Below, one piece after another: positions 1-8,465 of a DNA stretch of 17,496 nt (its first letter is position 1; the number at the start of each line of letters is the position of its first letter). A program made the translations under genes and the position numbers. The notes beneath the pieces are model-generated. The model saw only the letters and a program-made list of their open reading frames with translations, searched no databases and had not been told where the DNA came from. The DNA comes from an uncultured Clostridia bacterium. GTDB lineage: Bacteria > Bacillota > Clostridia > UBA1381. The stretch covers positions 1-17,496 of the forward strand of contig CAJTPP010000051.1 in NCBI GenBank assembly GCA_910578235.1, written 5' to 3'.

Positions 1-55
1 AGGCAAAGGTCTGCAAAACCTTTATTCCCCAGTTCAAATCTGGGTGGCGCCTCCA
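1..55 (+). tRNA. tRNA-Cys (GCA), 3' part
   Basis: The 5' end lies outside the window. Visible are the anticodon loop CTGCAAA (anticodon GCA, cysteine), the T arm CCCAG-TTCAAAT-CTGGG at 28-44, the acceptor 3' strand TGGCGCC, discriminator T (usual for tRNA-Cys) and an encoded CCA at 53-55. A terminator follows at once, so this is probably the last gene of its transcript. Confidence 0.93.
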
Positions 56-65
56 GTAAAGAAAG

Positions 66-107
66 ATGCTGCGGCTTAAGAATATGCTTAGGTTGCAGCA
101 TTTTTTG
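66..107 (+). terminator. intrinsic terminator after tRNA-Cys
   Basis: ATGCTGC (66-72) pairs with GCAGCAT (95-101). The helix continues inward through G-U and Watson-Crick pairs (73-80 with 87-94) to a 6-nt loop and is followed by a T-run. Confidence 0.85.
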
Positions 108-237
108 TTATATTTTTATTAATACAAAATATTTGAACATATAAATCATTACCTGCGCCTTATACGATTATTCAACAATAAATAAAGTTCCGTTGTCCAA
201 TATTTAATGTAATTATAAATAAAAAGGAGAGAGAAAT

Positions 238-3200
238 ATGAAAAAACAAATTATTTCGGCAATGGCCGCTCTGGCAATGACAGTCACGTCACTGCCGACG
301 CTTGCGTTTGCGGCGGACAAGTCACCTGAGCCCGTTCTGCGCTATACGTTCGACAGCAAAAGAGCGCTTGCCGATGAAAACGGCAAAAACGAGCTGACAC
401 TATCGGGAGGAGCAAGCATAACCAACGACGGAAACACAGGCAAAGCGCTTTTGCTTGACGGAATTAACGGCTATGCCATGTTGCCGCCTGACATACTCAC
501 AGACAACATGACCATCACGGCATGGGTAAAGATTAATAAATTTAACACATGGGGCAGACTGTTTGACTTCGGCACGGACTCAAACAATAACTTCTTCTTT
601 GCACCGTTTTCAGGAGGCGCGTCAAGAGTAGAAATTAAAACGCCGACAAGCGTTGATACAATGGACTGCGCCGAAGAAACCGAAAAAGACTGGGTGCATT
701 ATGCCGTGACGGTTGATAACGGTTCTGTCTCTTATTACAGAAACGGACGGCTTATCAAGTCAAAATCAGGCTTGTCCGTAAAGCCCGCAGATATAAAGGA
801 CGAGCTTAACTACATAGGCAAGTCCCACTATGACGGCGACGCATATCTTTCGGCATCGGTTGATGATTTTCGAGTATATGACAGCGCGCTCACACGTCAG
901 GAAATATCTGACGTAATGAGTGACGGAAATATAAATTCTGAAATTTTGCTAAAATCCTACTCAATAGAAGATGGACAAATAATCACAGGTGATAAAATCA
1001 ATCTGCCGTCAACAGACGGAATATATTGGCGTGACTATGACGAAAGCGGTCTTATTGACTGCGAAACCGGCAAAGTAAAACACAGCGCACAGCTCAAATC
1101 TGTCATTCTTGAAGAAATCTGCGGTGATACTTCAAAATTGTACACAGTCTATATCACAGGCACAGACGAAAATCCGTATACTGTAAATATAAATGCCGCT
1201 GACCGCTCAAAGGACATTTCCGACATTATGTGGGGACTTTTCTTTGAGGATATAAACAGCGCGGCAGACGGCGGATTGTACGCTGAAATGGTGCAGAACC
1301 GCTCATTTGAAATGGACGATCATTTGTATTCGTGGAAAACAAACGGCGATGTTACGGTGAATACCGACAATCCGCTTAATGAGAACAATCCGACGTATGT
1401 AACACTTGGAGCGGGAGCATCAATTACAAATGATGGTTTTGATGGTATGAGCCTTAAAGCAGGTGAAAAATATAATATTAAAGCTTATATACGCGGTGAT
1501 AATGATAAAACTAATCATGAACATATTCATATGTGGATAGACAATGATGCATTAGACATAAATGAAGAATATCCTGAAATAAACCTAAAGTACGAAGATG
1601 ATAAATTAGACAAAGATAACTGGACAAAAATTTCCGGCGAATTCGTTTCAGATAAAGACATAAACAATGCGAAACTTGTAATTTCAGTCGCAGGGGGTTC
1701 TATAGACATTGACATGGTATCCCTTATCCCTGAGGGCACATACAATGGACACGGACTAAGAAAAGATTTAATGGAACAGCTTGAGGCAATGCACCCGAAA
1801 TTTCTGCGTTTCCCCGGCGGCTGCGCCGTTGAGGGACAGACAATGGACAAGGCGTGGAACTGGAAAGACACAATAGGCGATGTGTCTGAGCGCAAAGAAA
1901 TGATAAATATATGGAACCCATCCGCGACAGAGCCGTACATGATGACATACGGACTGGGATTTTACGAGTATTTTCAGATGTGCGAGGATCTCATGATGGA
2001 GCCTGTGCCTATATTGAACTGCGGCATTGCGTGTCAGGTACGCTCGGGCAGCGCGACTGACGAGGAACACCTTGTCCCTATGGACGAATTACAGCCGTAC
2101 ATTGACGACGCGCTTGACCTAATCGCGTTCGCAAACGGTACGGACGAAAGCAACGAATGGACAAAAAAGCGTATTGAAATGGGACACCCGGAACCGTTTA
2201 ATATGAAATATATCGGTATCGGCAACGAGCAATACGGCGATATATACTTTGAGCGTTATGCAGAATTTGCAAAGCAGATACACGAGAAACATCCCGATAT
2301 AAACCTTGTGACAACGTCAGGTACAGCGTCAAGCGGTACTATGAACGACCTCGCATGGAACTGGGCTAACGAAAACACTGAATACGCCGACCTTATGGAC
2401 GAGCATTATTACGAAAATCCCGACTGGTTCCGTCAGCATGCGTACCGCTATGACAACTACCGCCGTGACACAAACACAAAGGTATTTTTGGGCGAGTACG
2501 CGTCAAAGGGCAATACCTGGTACAATGCGCTCAGTGAGGCGGCGTTTATGACAGGTTTGGAGCGCAATGCCGATGTTGTGCGTATGGCGAGCTATGCGCC
2601 TATGTTCGCAAAATACGGCAATACGCAGTGGTCGGCGGCAAATATGATTTGGTTTAATAACGACGATTATGTGCTGACACCTAATTATTATGTACAGTCA
2701 CTGTTCTCTAATAATCAGGGCGATTATTCCCTGCCGACAGAGATTAAAATGAACAGTATTGAAAAAGATGATACACTTCACGGCGGTATTGTACTTGGTT
2801 CGTGGGGAACACAAAATGAATTTAAGGATGTTACCGCAGATTACGGCGATAACGTTATAGATAATATAGCCCCGAATGACGAGGCATGGATATTCGGCAG
2901 TGGTAACTGGTCGGTAAATGATGAGGGCGCATTGGTTCAGTCAGGAGATGAAACAGGTTCGACAGCGTGGATAGACAGCCCGAATACAAAAGTACGAACA
3001 CTGTCTTTAAAGGCTAAAAAAACATCAGGCGGCGAGGGCTTTCAGATAGGCGTTGCGGCTGAAGACGGACAAAATTACTACAGAGTAAACATAGGCGGCT
3101 GGGGCAACACCACCGCAAAGATACAGCATATTGTAGACGGGGTATCTGCTGAAACAGGCAATGTCGCAGAACAGTCGTATGTGGGAAATGTACACATCAA

Positions 3201-4164
3201 TGACAACGAGTGGTATGACGTCAGGGTTGAAGTAACCGACTATGAAATCAAAGCGTACCTGAATGATGAATTTATCTGCTCATACACAAAACCCCATGAA
3301 TACGGCCCTGTTTACGCGTCAAGCGTATACGACGAGGAAAACGGCGAGGTAATCGTCAAGCTTGTAAACACTCTGGACAATGACGTAAATATAGGCGTAA
3401 ATATAGACGGCGCAAACGTAAGTCATATTGCAAAGACAACTGTTATGGCAGGCGACACATCATTTGAAAACAGTCTTAAAAACAAAAACGCAATTACTCC
3501 GAAAGACGGTCAAATCACAAACGCAGGAAACAGCTTCACGTATAACGCTCCCGCCAATTCACTCAGCATAATACATTTGTCATCCGACAATAACACAGTA
3601 CACACGCCTTATATTTCAGGCTACACTGACGGCACATTCAGACCAGACAGCACCATCACACGAGCGGAGGCGGCGGCGATTATCGCAAAGCTCGCAGGCA
3701 TTGACGAAAATAAGACATATGCAAATACGTTCAGTGACGTTTCCGCAGACGCATGGTATACAAACGCAGTAAATTTTGTGAAAGACAAAGAATATATTTC
3801 AGGTTATGAAAACAATACATTTAAGCCTGAAAATAGTATTACCCGAGCAGAATTTGCAGTGCTTATAGGAAAGTATCTTAAAAAAAATTCAACTGCACGT
3901 GAAACATTTGATGATGTTTCAAAAACGCACTTTGCATCAGGATATATCAGTGTACTATACGACAGGGGAATAATTTATGGTTATGATGACAAAATCTTTA
4001 AACCGGACAACCCAATTACCCGAGCTGAAGCAGTAACAATTATGAACCGCGTATTATCACGCAGTATTAATCATATATGGGATGATTTGAAAAATCCATT
4101 CCTCGATGTAAGCACTAACCACTGGGCATATAATGAAATTATTGAAGCGTCGGTTGCGCATTAA
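238..4164 (+). CDS. secreted SLH-anchored GH51 alpha-L-arabinofuranosidase with LamG-like domains
   Basis: This extracellular enzyme should release alpha-L-arabinofuranosyl residues from arabinan or arabinoxylan. Residues 1-26 are a signal peptide (cleavage near AFA|AD). Residues 31-229 form a LamG/concanavalin-like domain. A linker or Ig-like segment follows to about 315. GH51 begins near 322 with GLFFEDIN and LYAEMVQNRSFE; a CBM4/9-like segment spans roughly 355-505. The barrel carries KFLRFPGGC (521-529), GNEQYG with probable acid/base E664, and FLGEYAS with probable nucleophile E753. A second concanavalin-like domain (about 880-1020) appears inserted in the C-terminal arabinofuranosidase beta domain. 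Residues 1122-1308 carry SLH motifs with three ITRAE sequences, implying binding to pyruvylated secondary cell-wall polymer. The protein stops shortly after EASVAH, a rather abrupt end. The start is supported by GGAG at 226-229, eight bases upstream. The family assignment is firm; the exact substrate is inferred. Confidence 0.93.
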   Translation: MKKQIISAMAALAMTVTSLPTLAFAADKSPEPVLRYTFDSKRALADENGKNELTLSGGASITNDGNTGKALLLDGINGYAMLPPDILTDNMTITAWVKINKFNTWGRLFDFGTDSNNNFFFAPFSGGASRVEIKTPTSVDTMDCAEETEKDWVHYAVTVDNGSVSYYRNGRLIKSKSGLSVKPADIKDELNYIGKSHYDGDAYLSASVDDFRVYDSALTRQEISDVMSDGNINSEILLKSYSIEDGQIITGDKINLPSTDGIYWRDYDESGLIDCETGKVKHSAQLKSVILEEICGDTSKLYTVYITGTDENPYTVNINAADRSKDISDIMWGLFFEDINSAADGGLYAEMVQNRSFEMDDHLYSWKTNGDVTVNTDNPLNENNPTYVTLGAGASITNDGFDGMSLKAGEKYNIKAYIRGDNDKTNHEHIHMWIDNDALDINEEYPEINLKYEDDKLDKDNWTKISGEFVSDKDINNAKLVISVAGGSIDIDMVSLIPEGTYNGHGLRKDLMEQLEAMHPKFLRFPGGCAVEGQTMDKAWNWKDTIGDVSERKEMINIWNPSATEPYMMTYGLGFYEYFQMCEDLMMEPVPILNCGIACQVRSGSATDEEHLVPMDELQPYIDDALDLIAFANGTDESNEWTKKRIEMGHPEPFNMKYIGIGNEQYGDIYFERYAEFAKQIHEKHPDINLVTTSGTASSGTMNDLAWNWANENTEYADLMDEHYYENPDWFRQHAYRYDNYRRDTNTKVFLGEYASKGNTWYNALSEAAFMTGLERNADVVRMASYAPMFAKYGNTQWSAANMIWFNNDDYVLTPNYYVQSLFSNNQGDYSLPTEIKMNSIEKDDTLHGGIVLGSWGTQNEFKDVTADYGDNVIDNIAPNDEAWIFGSGNWSVNDEGALVQSGDETGSTAWIDSPNTKVRTLSLKAKKTSGGEGFQIGVAAEDGQNYYRVNIGGWGNTTAKIQHIVDGVSAETGNVAEQSYVGNVHINDNEWYDVRVEVTDYEIKAYLNDEFICSYTKPHEYGPVYASSVYDEENGEVIVKLVNTLDNDVNIGVNIDGANVSHIAKTTVMAGDTSFENSLKNKNAITPKDGQITNAGNSFTYNAPANSLSIIHLSSDNNTVHTPYISGYTDGTFRPDSTITRAEAAAIIAKLAGIDENKTYANTFSDVSADAWYTNAVNFVKDKEYISGYENNTFKPENSITRAEFAVLIGKYLKKNSTARETFDDVSKTHFASGYISVLYDRGIIYGYDDKIFKPDNPITRAEAVTIMNRVLSRSINHIWDDLKNPFLDVSTNHWAYNEIIEASVAH

Positions 4165-4175
4165 TTGGTGACATA

Positions 4176-5141
4176 ATGAAAATAGGAAATTTTGAAACAG
4201 AAAACAACATATTTCTCGCGCCGATGGCGGGAGTTACAGACCTTCCCTTCCGAAAAATCTGCCGCCGCTATGGCGCGGGTATGGTATATTCGGAAATGAT
4301 AAGCGCGAAAGGACTGTATTATAACGACAAAAAAACGGCTGAGCTTATGCGCATCGACGACGGAGAACGTCCGTGCGCGATACAGATTTTCGGCTCGGAC
4401 GCGGATATAATGGCGGAAATTATCCCAAAGGTTATGGAAACAAAACCAGACATAATCGACATAAACATGGGCTGTCCCACGCCGAAAATCGTAAACAACG
4501 GCGATGGCAGCGCGCTTCTTAAAGCTCCGGAAAAAATAGGTGAAATAGTGCGTAAGGTGTCCGCCGCCTCCCCCGTCCCTGTCACGGTAAAGATACGCAA
4601 GGGCTGGGACGATACGAGCGTAAACGCTGTCGAGGTTGCAAAAATCATCGAGCAAAACGGCGGCGCGGCGGTGGCCGTACACGGCAGAACACGCGCCGAG
4701 TTTTACAGCGGCGCCGCGGATTGGGACATTATCCGCGATGTTAAAAAAGCGGTGTCTATCCCTGTAATCGGCAACGGCGACATTAAACGCGCCGAGGACG
4801 CAAAGCGCATGATTGACCATACCGGCTGCGACGCGGTTATGATCGGCAGAGGAAGCGAGGGCAATCCGTTCATTTTCAGACAAATAAACGAGTATCTGCA
4901 AAACGGACACGTATCTTTTTTCCCGTCTCCGAAAGAGCGGCTTACACAAATGCTTGAACATGTAGAAATGCTCACAGACGAAAAGGGAGAAAATCGCGGA
5001 ATACGCGAAGCGAGAAAGCATATCGCATGGTATATAAAAGGACTTCCGGGAGCGTCACGGCTCAAAAATGAGGTATTCCGTATCAGCGATATTCACACAA
5101 TGCGCCAATGTCTGACAGAATATATTAATCATCTGCAATAA
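4176..5141 (+). CDS. dusB: tRNA-dihydrouridine synthase, DusB family
   Basis: This FMN enzyme reduces specific uridines of tRNA to dihydrouridine with NADPH, in the cytoplasm. At 321 residues it has the normal length. Visible signatures are the FMN-binding start PMAGVTDLPFR (16-26), NMGCPTPK with the catalytic cysteine C100, the VHGRTR segment, IGNGDI and the phosphate-binding region GCDAVMIGRG. The start lies 11 bp after the SLH-GH51 stop and is preceded only by a short GGTGA at 4167-4171, so it may be translated by read-through of that unrelated gene or from an internal promoter that I could not identify. Subfamily DusB rather than DusA or DusC is inferred from the NifR3-like sequence and the Firmicutes context. 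Confidence 0.92.
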   Translation: MKIGNFETENNIFLAPMAGVTDLPFRKICRRYGAGMVYSEMISAKGLYYNDKKTAELMRIDDGERPCAIQIFGSDADIMAEIIPKVMETKPDIIDINMGCPTPKIVNNGDGSALLKAPEKIGEIVRKVSAASPVPVTVKIRKGWDDTSVNAVEVAKIIEQNGGAAVAVHGRTRAEFYSGAADWDIIRDVKKAVSIPVIGNGDIKRAEDAKRMIDHTGCDAVMIGRGSEGNPFIFRQINEYLQNGHVSFFPSPKERLTQMLEHVEMLTDEKGENRGIREARKHIAWYIKGLPGASRLKNEVFRISDIHTMRQCLTEYINHLQ

Positions 5142-5165
5142 AGATTTTTTTCTTCCAAAAAAGCC

Positions 5166-5194
5166 TTGAAAAAGATACCGCTATTTGGTATAAT
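5166..5194 (+). promoter_or_regulatory. sigma-A promoter of guaB
   Basis: TTGAAA (5166-5171), 17-bp spacer, TATAAT (5189-5194). Predicted start is near 5201, leaving a leader of under 30 nt that contains only the ribosome binding site AGAGGAG (5213-5219). There is no room for a riboswitch. Confidence 0.9.
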
Positions 5195-5228
5195 AGTTTT
5201 AAAAAATCAATGAGAGGAGTTATAAGAT

Positions 5229-6695
5229 ATGGAAAATAAATTTTCTAAAGAAGGTCTTACGTTCGATGATGTGTTGCTCGTCCCTCAGGCGTCGGATTTT
5301 ACACCAAACGAAGCTGACCTGACAACAACACTGACAAAAAATATAATACTTAACATTCCGCTAATGAGCTCAGCTATGGACACCGTTACGGAGTCCTCCA
5401 TGGCGATCGCTATGGCGCGTGAGGGCGGTATCGGAATAATACATAAAAACATGTCAATCGAACAGCAGGCGGCGGAAGTCGATCTGGTAAAAAGAAGCGA
5501 AAACGGTGTTATCACAAACCCGTTCAGTCTTACAAAAGACCGCACACTTCAGGACGCGGACGACCTTATGTCACGCTTTAAAATTTCAGGCGTTCCTATC
5601 GTAGACGGCGACAACAAGCTTATAGGCATCATAACAAACAGAGACTTGAAATTTGAGACCGACTTCACACAGAAAATTTCCGAAGTGATGACAAATGAAA
5701 ATCTTGTAACTGCTCCCGTGGGCACAACTCTTACTGAGGCTCAGAGAATTCTTTCAAAGGCAAAAGTTGAAAAACTCCCCATTGTGGATAATGAGGGACA
5801 TTTAAAAGGCCTTATCACAATAAAGGACATTGAAAAAGCCGTACAATACCCCAACTCAGCCCGTGACAAGCAGGACAGGCTTCTTGTCGGCGCGGCTATC
5901 GGCGTTACGGCTGACGCTCTTGACAGGGTAAAAGCCGTCTATGAAGCGGGCGTTGACGTTATAGCGCTTGACAGCGCTCACGGTCACAGCTCAAATATAA
6001 TTAATAAAGTTAAGGAGATCAAGGCCTCTTTCCCTGATCTTCCGATTATTGCCGGAAACATAGCGACAGGAGAAGCGGCAGAAGCGCTTATTAAAGCCGG
6101 CGCGGATTGCCTTAAAGTCGGCATAGGCCCCGGTTCGATCTGTACAACGCGTGTTGTCGCGGGTATCGGCGTTCCTCAGATCACGGCTGTATACGACGTA
6201 AGTCAGGTTGCGAAAAAATACGGTATTCCGGTAATCGCGGATGGCGGCATAAAATATTCAGGCGATATAGTAAAGGCTATCGCGGCGGGCGCGGACGTGA
6301 TCATGCTCGGCAGTCTGATGGCGGGCTGTGACGAAAGCCCGGGCGAGTTTGAGATATTCCAGGGCAGACGCTTTAAAGTATACAGAGGTATGGGTTCAAT
6401 AGCGGCTATGGAATGCGGAAGTAAAGACAGATACTTCCAGTCAGGCTCGAAGAAACTTGTCCCCGAGGGTGTTGAGGGACGCGTGCCTTATAAAGGCCCC
6501 GTTTCCGACACCGTATTCCAGCTCCTCGGCGGTATACGCTCGGGCATGGGCTACTGCGGTACAAAGACAATTCCCGAACTTAAAGAGAACGGCAAGTTTG
6601 TAAGAATTACGGGTGCGGGACTTAAAGAAAGCCATCCACACGATATTTATATCACTAAGGAAGCGCCTAACTACAGCTATAATACACAGGGTTAA
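5229..6695 (+). CDS. guaB: inosine-5'-monophosphate dehydrogenase
   Basis: It oxidises IMP to XMP with NAD+, the committed step of guanine nucleotide synthesis, as a cytoplasmic tetramer. The 488-residue length is standard. The order is: N-terminal barrel start (LTFDDVLLVPQAS), a tandem CBS (Bateman) module at about residues 95-205, then the rest of the TIM barrel with GSICTTR carrying catalytic C305, the YRGMGS region, and the mobile flap EGVEGRVPYKG with its Arg-Tyr pair. The ATG is preceded by AGAGGAG at 9-nt spacing and by its own consensus promoter, and a strong terminator follows, so it is monocistronic. Confidence 0.97.
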   Translation: MENKFSKEGLTFDDVLLVPQASDFTPNEADLTTTLTKNIILNIPLMSSAMDTVTESSMAIAMAREGGIGIIHKNMSIEQQAAEVDLVKRSENGVITNPFSLTKDRTLQDADDLMSRFKISGVPIVDGDNKLIGIITNRDLKFETDFTQKISEVMTNENLVTAPVGTTLTEAQRILSKAKVEKLPIVDNEGHLKGLITIKDIEKAVQYPNSARDKQDRLLVGAAIGVTADALDRVKAVYEAGVDVIALDSAHGHSSNIINKVKEIKASFPDLPIIAGNIATGEAAEALIKAGADCLKVGIGPGSICTTRVVAGIGVPQITAVYDVSQVAKKYGIPVIADGGIKYSGDIVKAIAAGADVIMLGSLMAGCDESPGEFEIFQGRRFKVYRGMGSIAAMECGSKDRYFQSGSKKLVPEGVEGRVPYKGPVSDTVFQLLGGIRSGMGYCGTKTIPELKENGKFVRITGAGLKESHPHDIYITKEAPNYSYNTQG

Positions 6696-6706
6696 ATTCA
6701 CAATAC

Positions 6707-6740
6707 AAAACCGCATTGGAAATTCCGATGCGGTTTTTTG
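6707..6740 (+). terminator. guaB terminator, partly bidirectional
   Basis: Stem AAAACCGCAT (6707-6716) with ATGCGGTTTT (6728-6737), extended inward through GGA/TCC, 3-nt loop, T-run on +. The convergent membrane gene stops at 6741, so the same hairpin (with four T on the - strand) may serve it too. Confidence 0.88.
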
Positions 6741-8339
6741 TCAATATTTTTCAAATAAATATTCTGTACCTTCTACATTTCTTAATACACCATACGGCTG
6801 ATGGTGTGTATCTGTTATTTCAAGGTCATTTCCGCTTTCATTCAGGCTCACACTTATAACATTCATATCGTCGTCCAATGCAAAGAATATACATATTTCA
6901 GATGTTTCTGCATAAACCGAAAGATTAATTGTTTCCCCGTCACGTACGGGCGTCAAATTATTTGTATTACATATACCGCTTAGATGCCGCATGCATCCTG
7001 TTATATCAGCATAGCCGCTGCACACGCCGCGTATGCTTTCAAACCACTCAACACTTTCAATCTCTTTGTAATAAGCTACTGCTCCAAGCAAGTATGTATT
7101 TCTGTCAACATTCGTGACAAATTTCTTCTTATCAAGCTTTAAAATCTGACCTACTATGTTTCTGTCTGTTTTTGATGTATTCTGATATTTGTCTATAATC
7201 CCCAGTCCTGACACCGTAAAACTGAATGACAGCACAGATACCAATACCGCGTTAAACACACGGCGCGTCCAAAACGGAATCAGCAGTATTATTTCTTCAA
7301 GCACAATGGCTATTCCGATAACGGCAAAATAAGCGGAACGAATTGTAAAACGCGTATCCTCCAGCAAATAGAATACCAACAAACCAACAAAACCTACAGC
7401 AAGTCCAAAAATCAGTCGTCTCCGCTCATATTTTTGATTTTTTCTTACAAAATATCCTGACAGCGCTCCAAAGATTACAGAATAAACAATAATCGCAAAC
7501 GCCTGAATAACAAGCCTTTTGTCGATAATCAGAAATATGCCCCGTGTCAGCCCCGATATAAAGACTTTAAAATTAATTGCTGTAAGCGTGTTGACTGCCA
7601 TACCTGTTATTTTCAGGGTATGCGGAAGAAAACCCGATGTAAGCAAATGACCGCGCGCCTCCATTTCCAGAGACGTGCTGTTATACATATAGTATATAGC
7701 TATATATACTATATGTATCATCGTAAATATCAGTATCCACGCATATTTTTTATTGTGCTTCTTCCACACCAGCCAACAGGAAAGAAAAAGATAAAGAGCA
7801 ATCGCAGGCTCATAAAAGCTTACCGTTACAAAACCGGCTATAATATATCCGAAAAGAAACCGTTTCTTTTCGGACTGCAAAAATCCGTTTAAAAGCCAAC
7901 AAGAAAAACCAATAAAAAATACTGAGCTTGATATTCTTATTGACGCGGCAAGCCAATATGTTGCCTCTATGTTAAGCGGAAGAAAGCCCAACAGTAAAAT
8001 GAACAAACCGCCCGATGCAAAGCCGTTTCTTCTGAGCACGTCTAAAATCAAAAATATTCCTATAACTAATAATAATGTCATCACAATTTCAACTGCCCAC
8101 AGATGCCTGAAAAGCGGTGACACAAAGAGCATATCCAGAACACCGGCCATAGGTCTTATGGCAAATTTTTCATTTGGTATGATAAAATCAGCCATTTTGT
8201 CCGCATATATATCCCCGTACAAAAACCAATCATCCATAACAGGATAATACAGAGCGTTAAAAGAAAATCTCTGTATGAATATAAGACATACCGCGGCAAA
8301 AAATATGTAATATCTGTATTTATTGTCATTTCCGCCCAT
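6741..8339 (-). CDS. polytopic membrane protein, possible GT-C fold glycosyltransferase
   Basis: I do not recognise a named family. The 532-residue product has a first membrane helix, then a short outer loop with YYPVMDDWFLYG (D36, D37), about ten further hydrophobic segments and a soluble C-terminal region of about 140 residues. An acidic pair just after the first helix is a hallmark of GT-C glycosyltransferases that use polyprenyl-phosphate sugars, so envelope glycan modification is a reasonable inference, not a proof. The longer reading frame begins at an ATG at 8369, but the consensus promoter at 8379-8407 places the transcript start near 8372. I therefore chose the ATG at 8339, which has an A/G-rich ribosome binding site with eight G's at about 7-nt spacing. 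It is divergent from an XRE regulator, with a palindrome over the start site, and is likely regulated by it. Confidence 0.75.
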   Translation of the reverse strand: MGGNDNKYRYYIFFAAVCLIFIQRFSFNALYYPVMDDWFLYGDIYADKMADFIIPNEKFAIRPMAGVLDMLFVSPLFRHLWAVEIVMTLLLVIGIFLILDVLRRNGFASGGLFILLLGFLPLNIEATYWLAASIRISSSVFFIGFSCWLLNGFLQSEKKRFLFGYIIAGFVTVSFYEPAIALYLFLSCWLVWKKHNKKYAWILIFTMIHIVYIAIYYMYNSTSLEMEARGHLLTSGFLPHTLKITGMAVNTLTAINFKVFISGLTRGIFLIIDKRLVIQAFAIIVYSVIFGALSGYFVRKNQKYERRRLIFGLAVGFVGLLVFYLLEDTRFTIRSAYFAVIGIAIVLEEIILLIPFWTRRVFNAVLVSVLSFSFTVSGLGIIDKYQNTSKTDRNIVGQILKLDKKKFVTNVDRNTYLLGAVAYYKEIESVEWFESIRGVCSGYADITGCMRHLSGICNTNNLTPVRDGETINLSVYAETSEICIFFALDDDMNVISVSLNESGNDLEITDTHHQPYGVLRNVEGTEYLFEKY

Positions 8340-8346
8340 ACTTCTA

Positions 8347-8354
8347 CCCCCCCC
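8347..8354 (-). repeat. G8 homopolymer forming the ribosome binding site
   Basis: Eight C on +, read as AGGGGGGGG on the coding strand, directly upstream of the chosen ATG at 8339. Slipped-strand change in tract length would alter ribosome-site spacing. Confidence 0.8.
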
Positions 8355-8360
8355 TGAAGT

Positions 8361-8379
8361 TATTATCATAGTGATAATA
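8361..8379. promoter_or_regulatory. candidate operator: perfect inverted repeat on the transcription start
   Basis: TATTATCA-TAG-TGATAATA, two perfect 8-bp arms around a 3-bp centre. It abuts the -10 box of the leftward promoter and covers its predicted +1, an ideal repressor position. A further TGATAA half-site lies at 8439-8444, just downstream of the likely start of the divergent XRE gene. Binding by that regulator is inferred. Confidence 0.6.
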
Positions 8380-8407
8380 TTATATATCTATAAATTCACT
8401 TTGTCAA
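8379..8407 (-). promoter_or_regulatory. fully consensus sigma-A promoter of the membrane protein gene
   Basis: On the - strand TTGACA (8407-8402), exactly 17 bp, TATAAT (8384-8379). The predicted start is about 8372. Confidence 0.92.
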
Positions 8408-8422
8408 CTCTTTAGATATAAT
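8395..8422 (+). promoter_or_regulatory. probable promoter of the XRE regulator gene
   Basis: TTCACT (8395-8400), 16-bp spacer, TATAAT (8417-8422). It overlaps the opposing -35 box, so the two divergent promoters share DNA. Confidence 0.6.
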
Positions 8423-8465
8423 TTTTTTCTACTATTGATGATAAAATATAAAAGAGGTGATTCTT

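Noticed and set aside
133..220. Possible promoter hexamers upstream of the GH51 gene (TTGAAC at 133, TTGTCC at 193)
   Set aside because: No -10 at 16-18 bp from either; not strong enough to list.
4161..5021. 286-residue open frame on the - strand opposite dusB
   Set aside because: It is antisense to a clearly conserved gene, has no ribosome binding site and no recognisable domain; its length follows from dusB codon bias.
8369..8369. ATG at 8369 as start of the membrane protein
   Set aside because: It would lie only a few bases from the predicted transcription start and inside the palindrome, without ribosome binding site.
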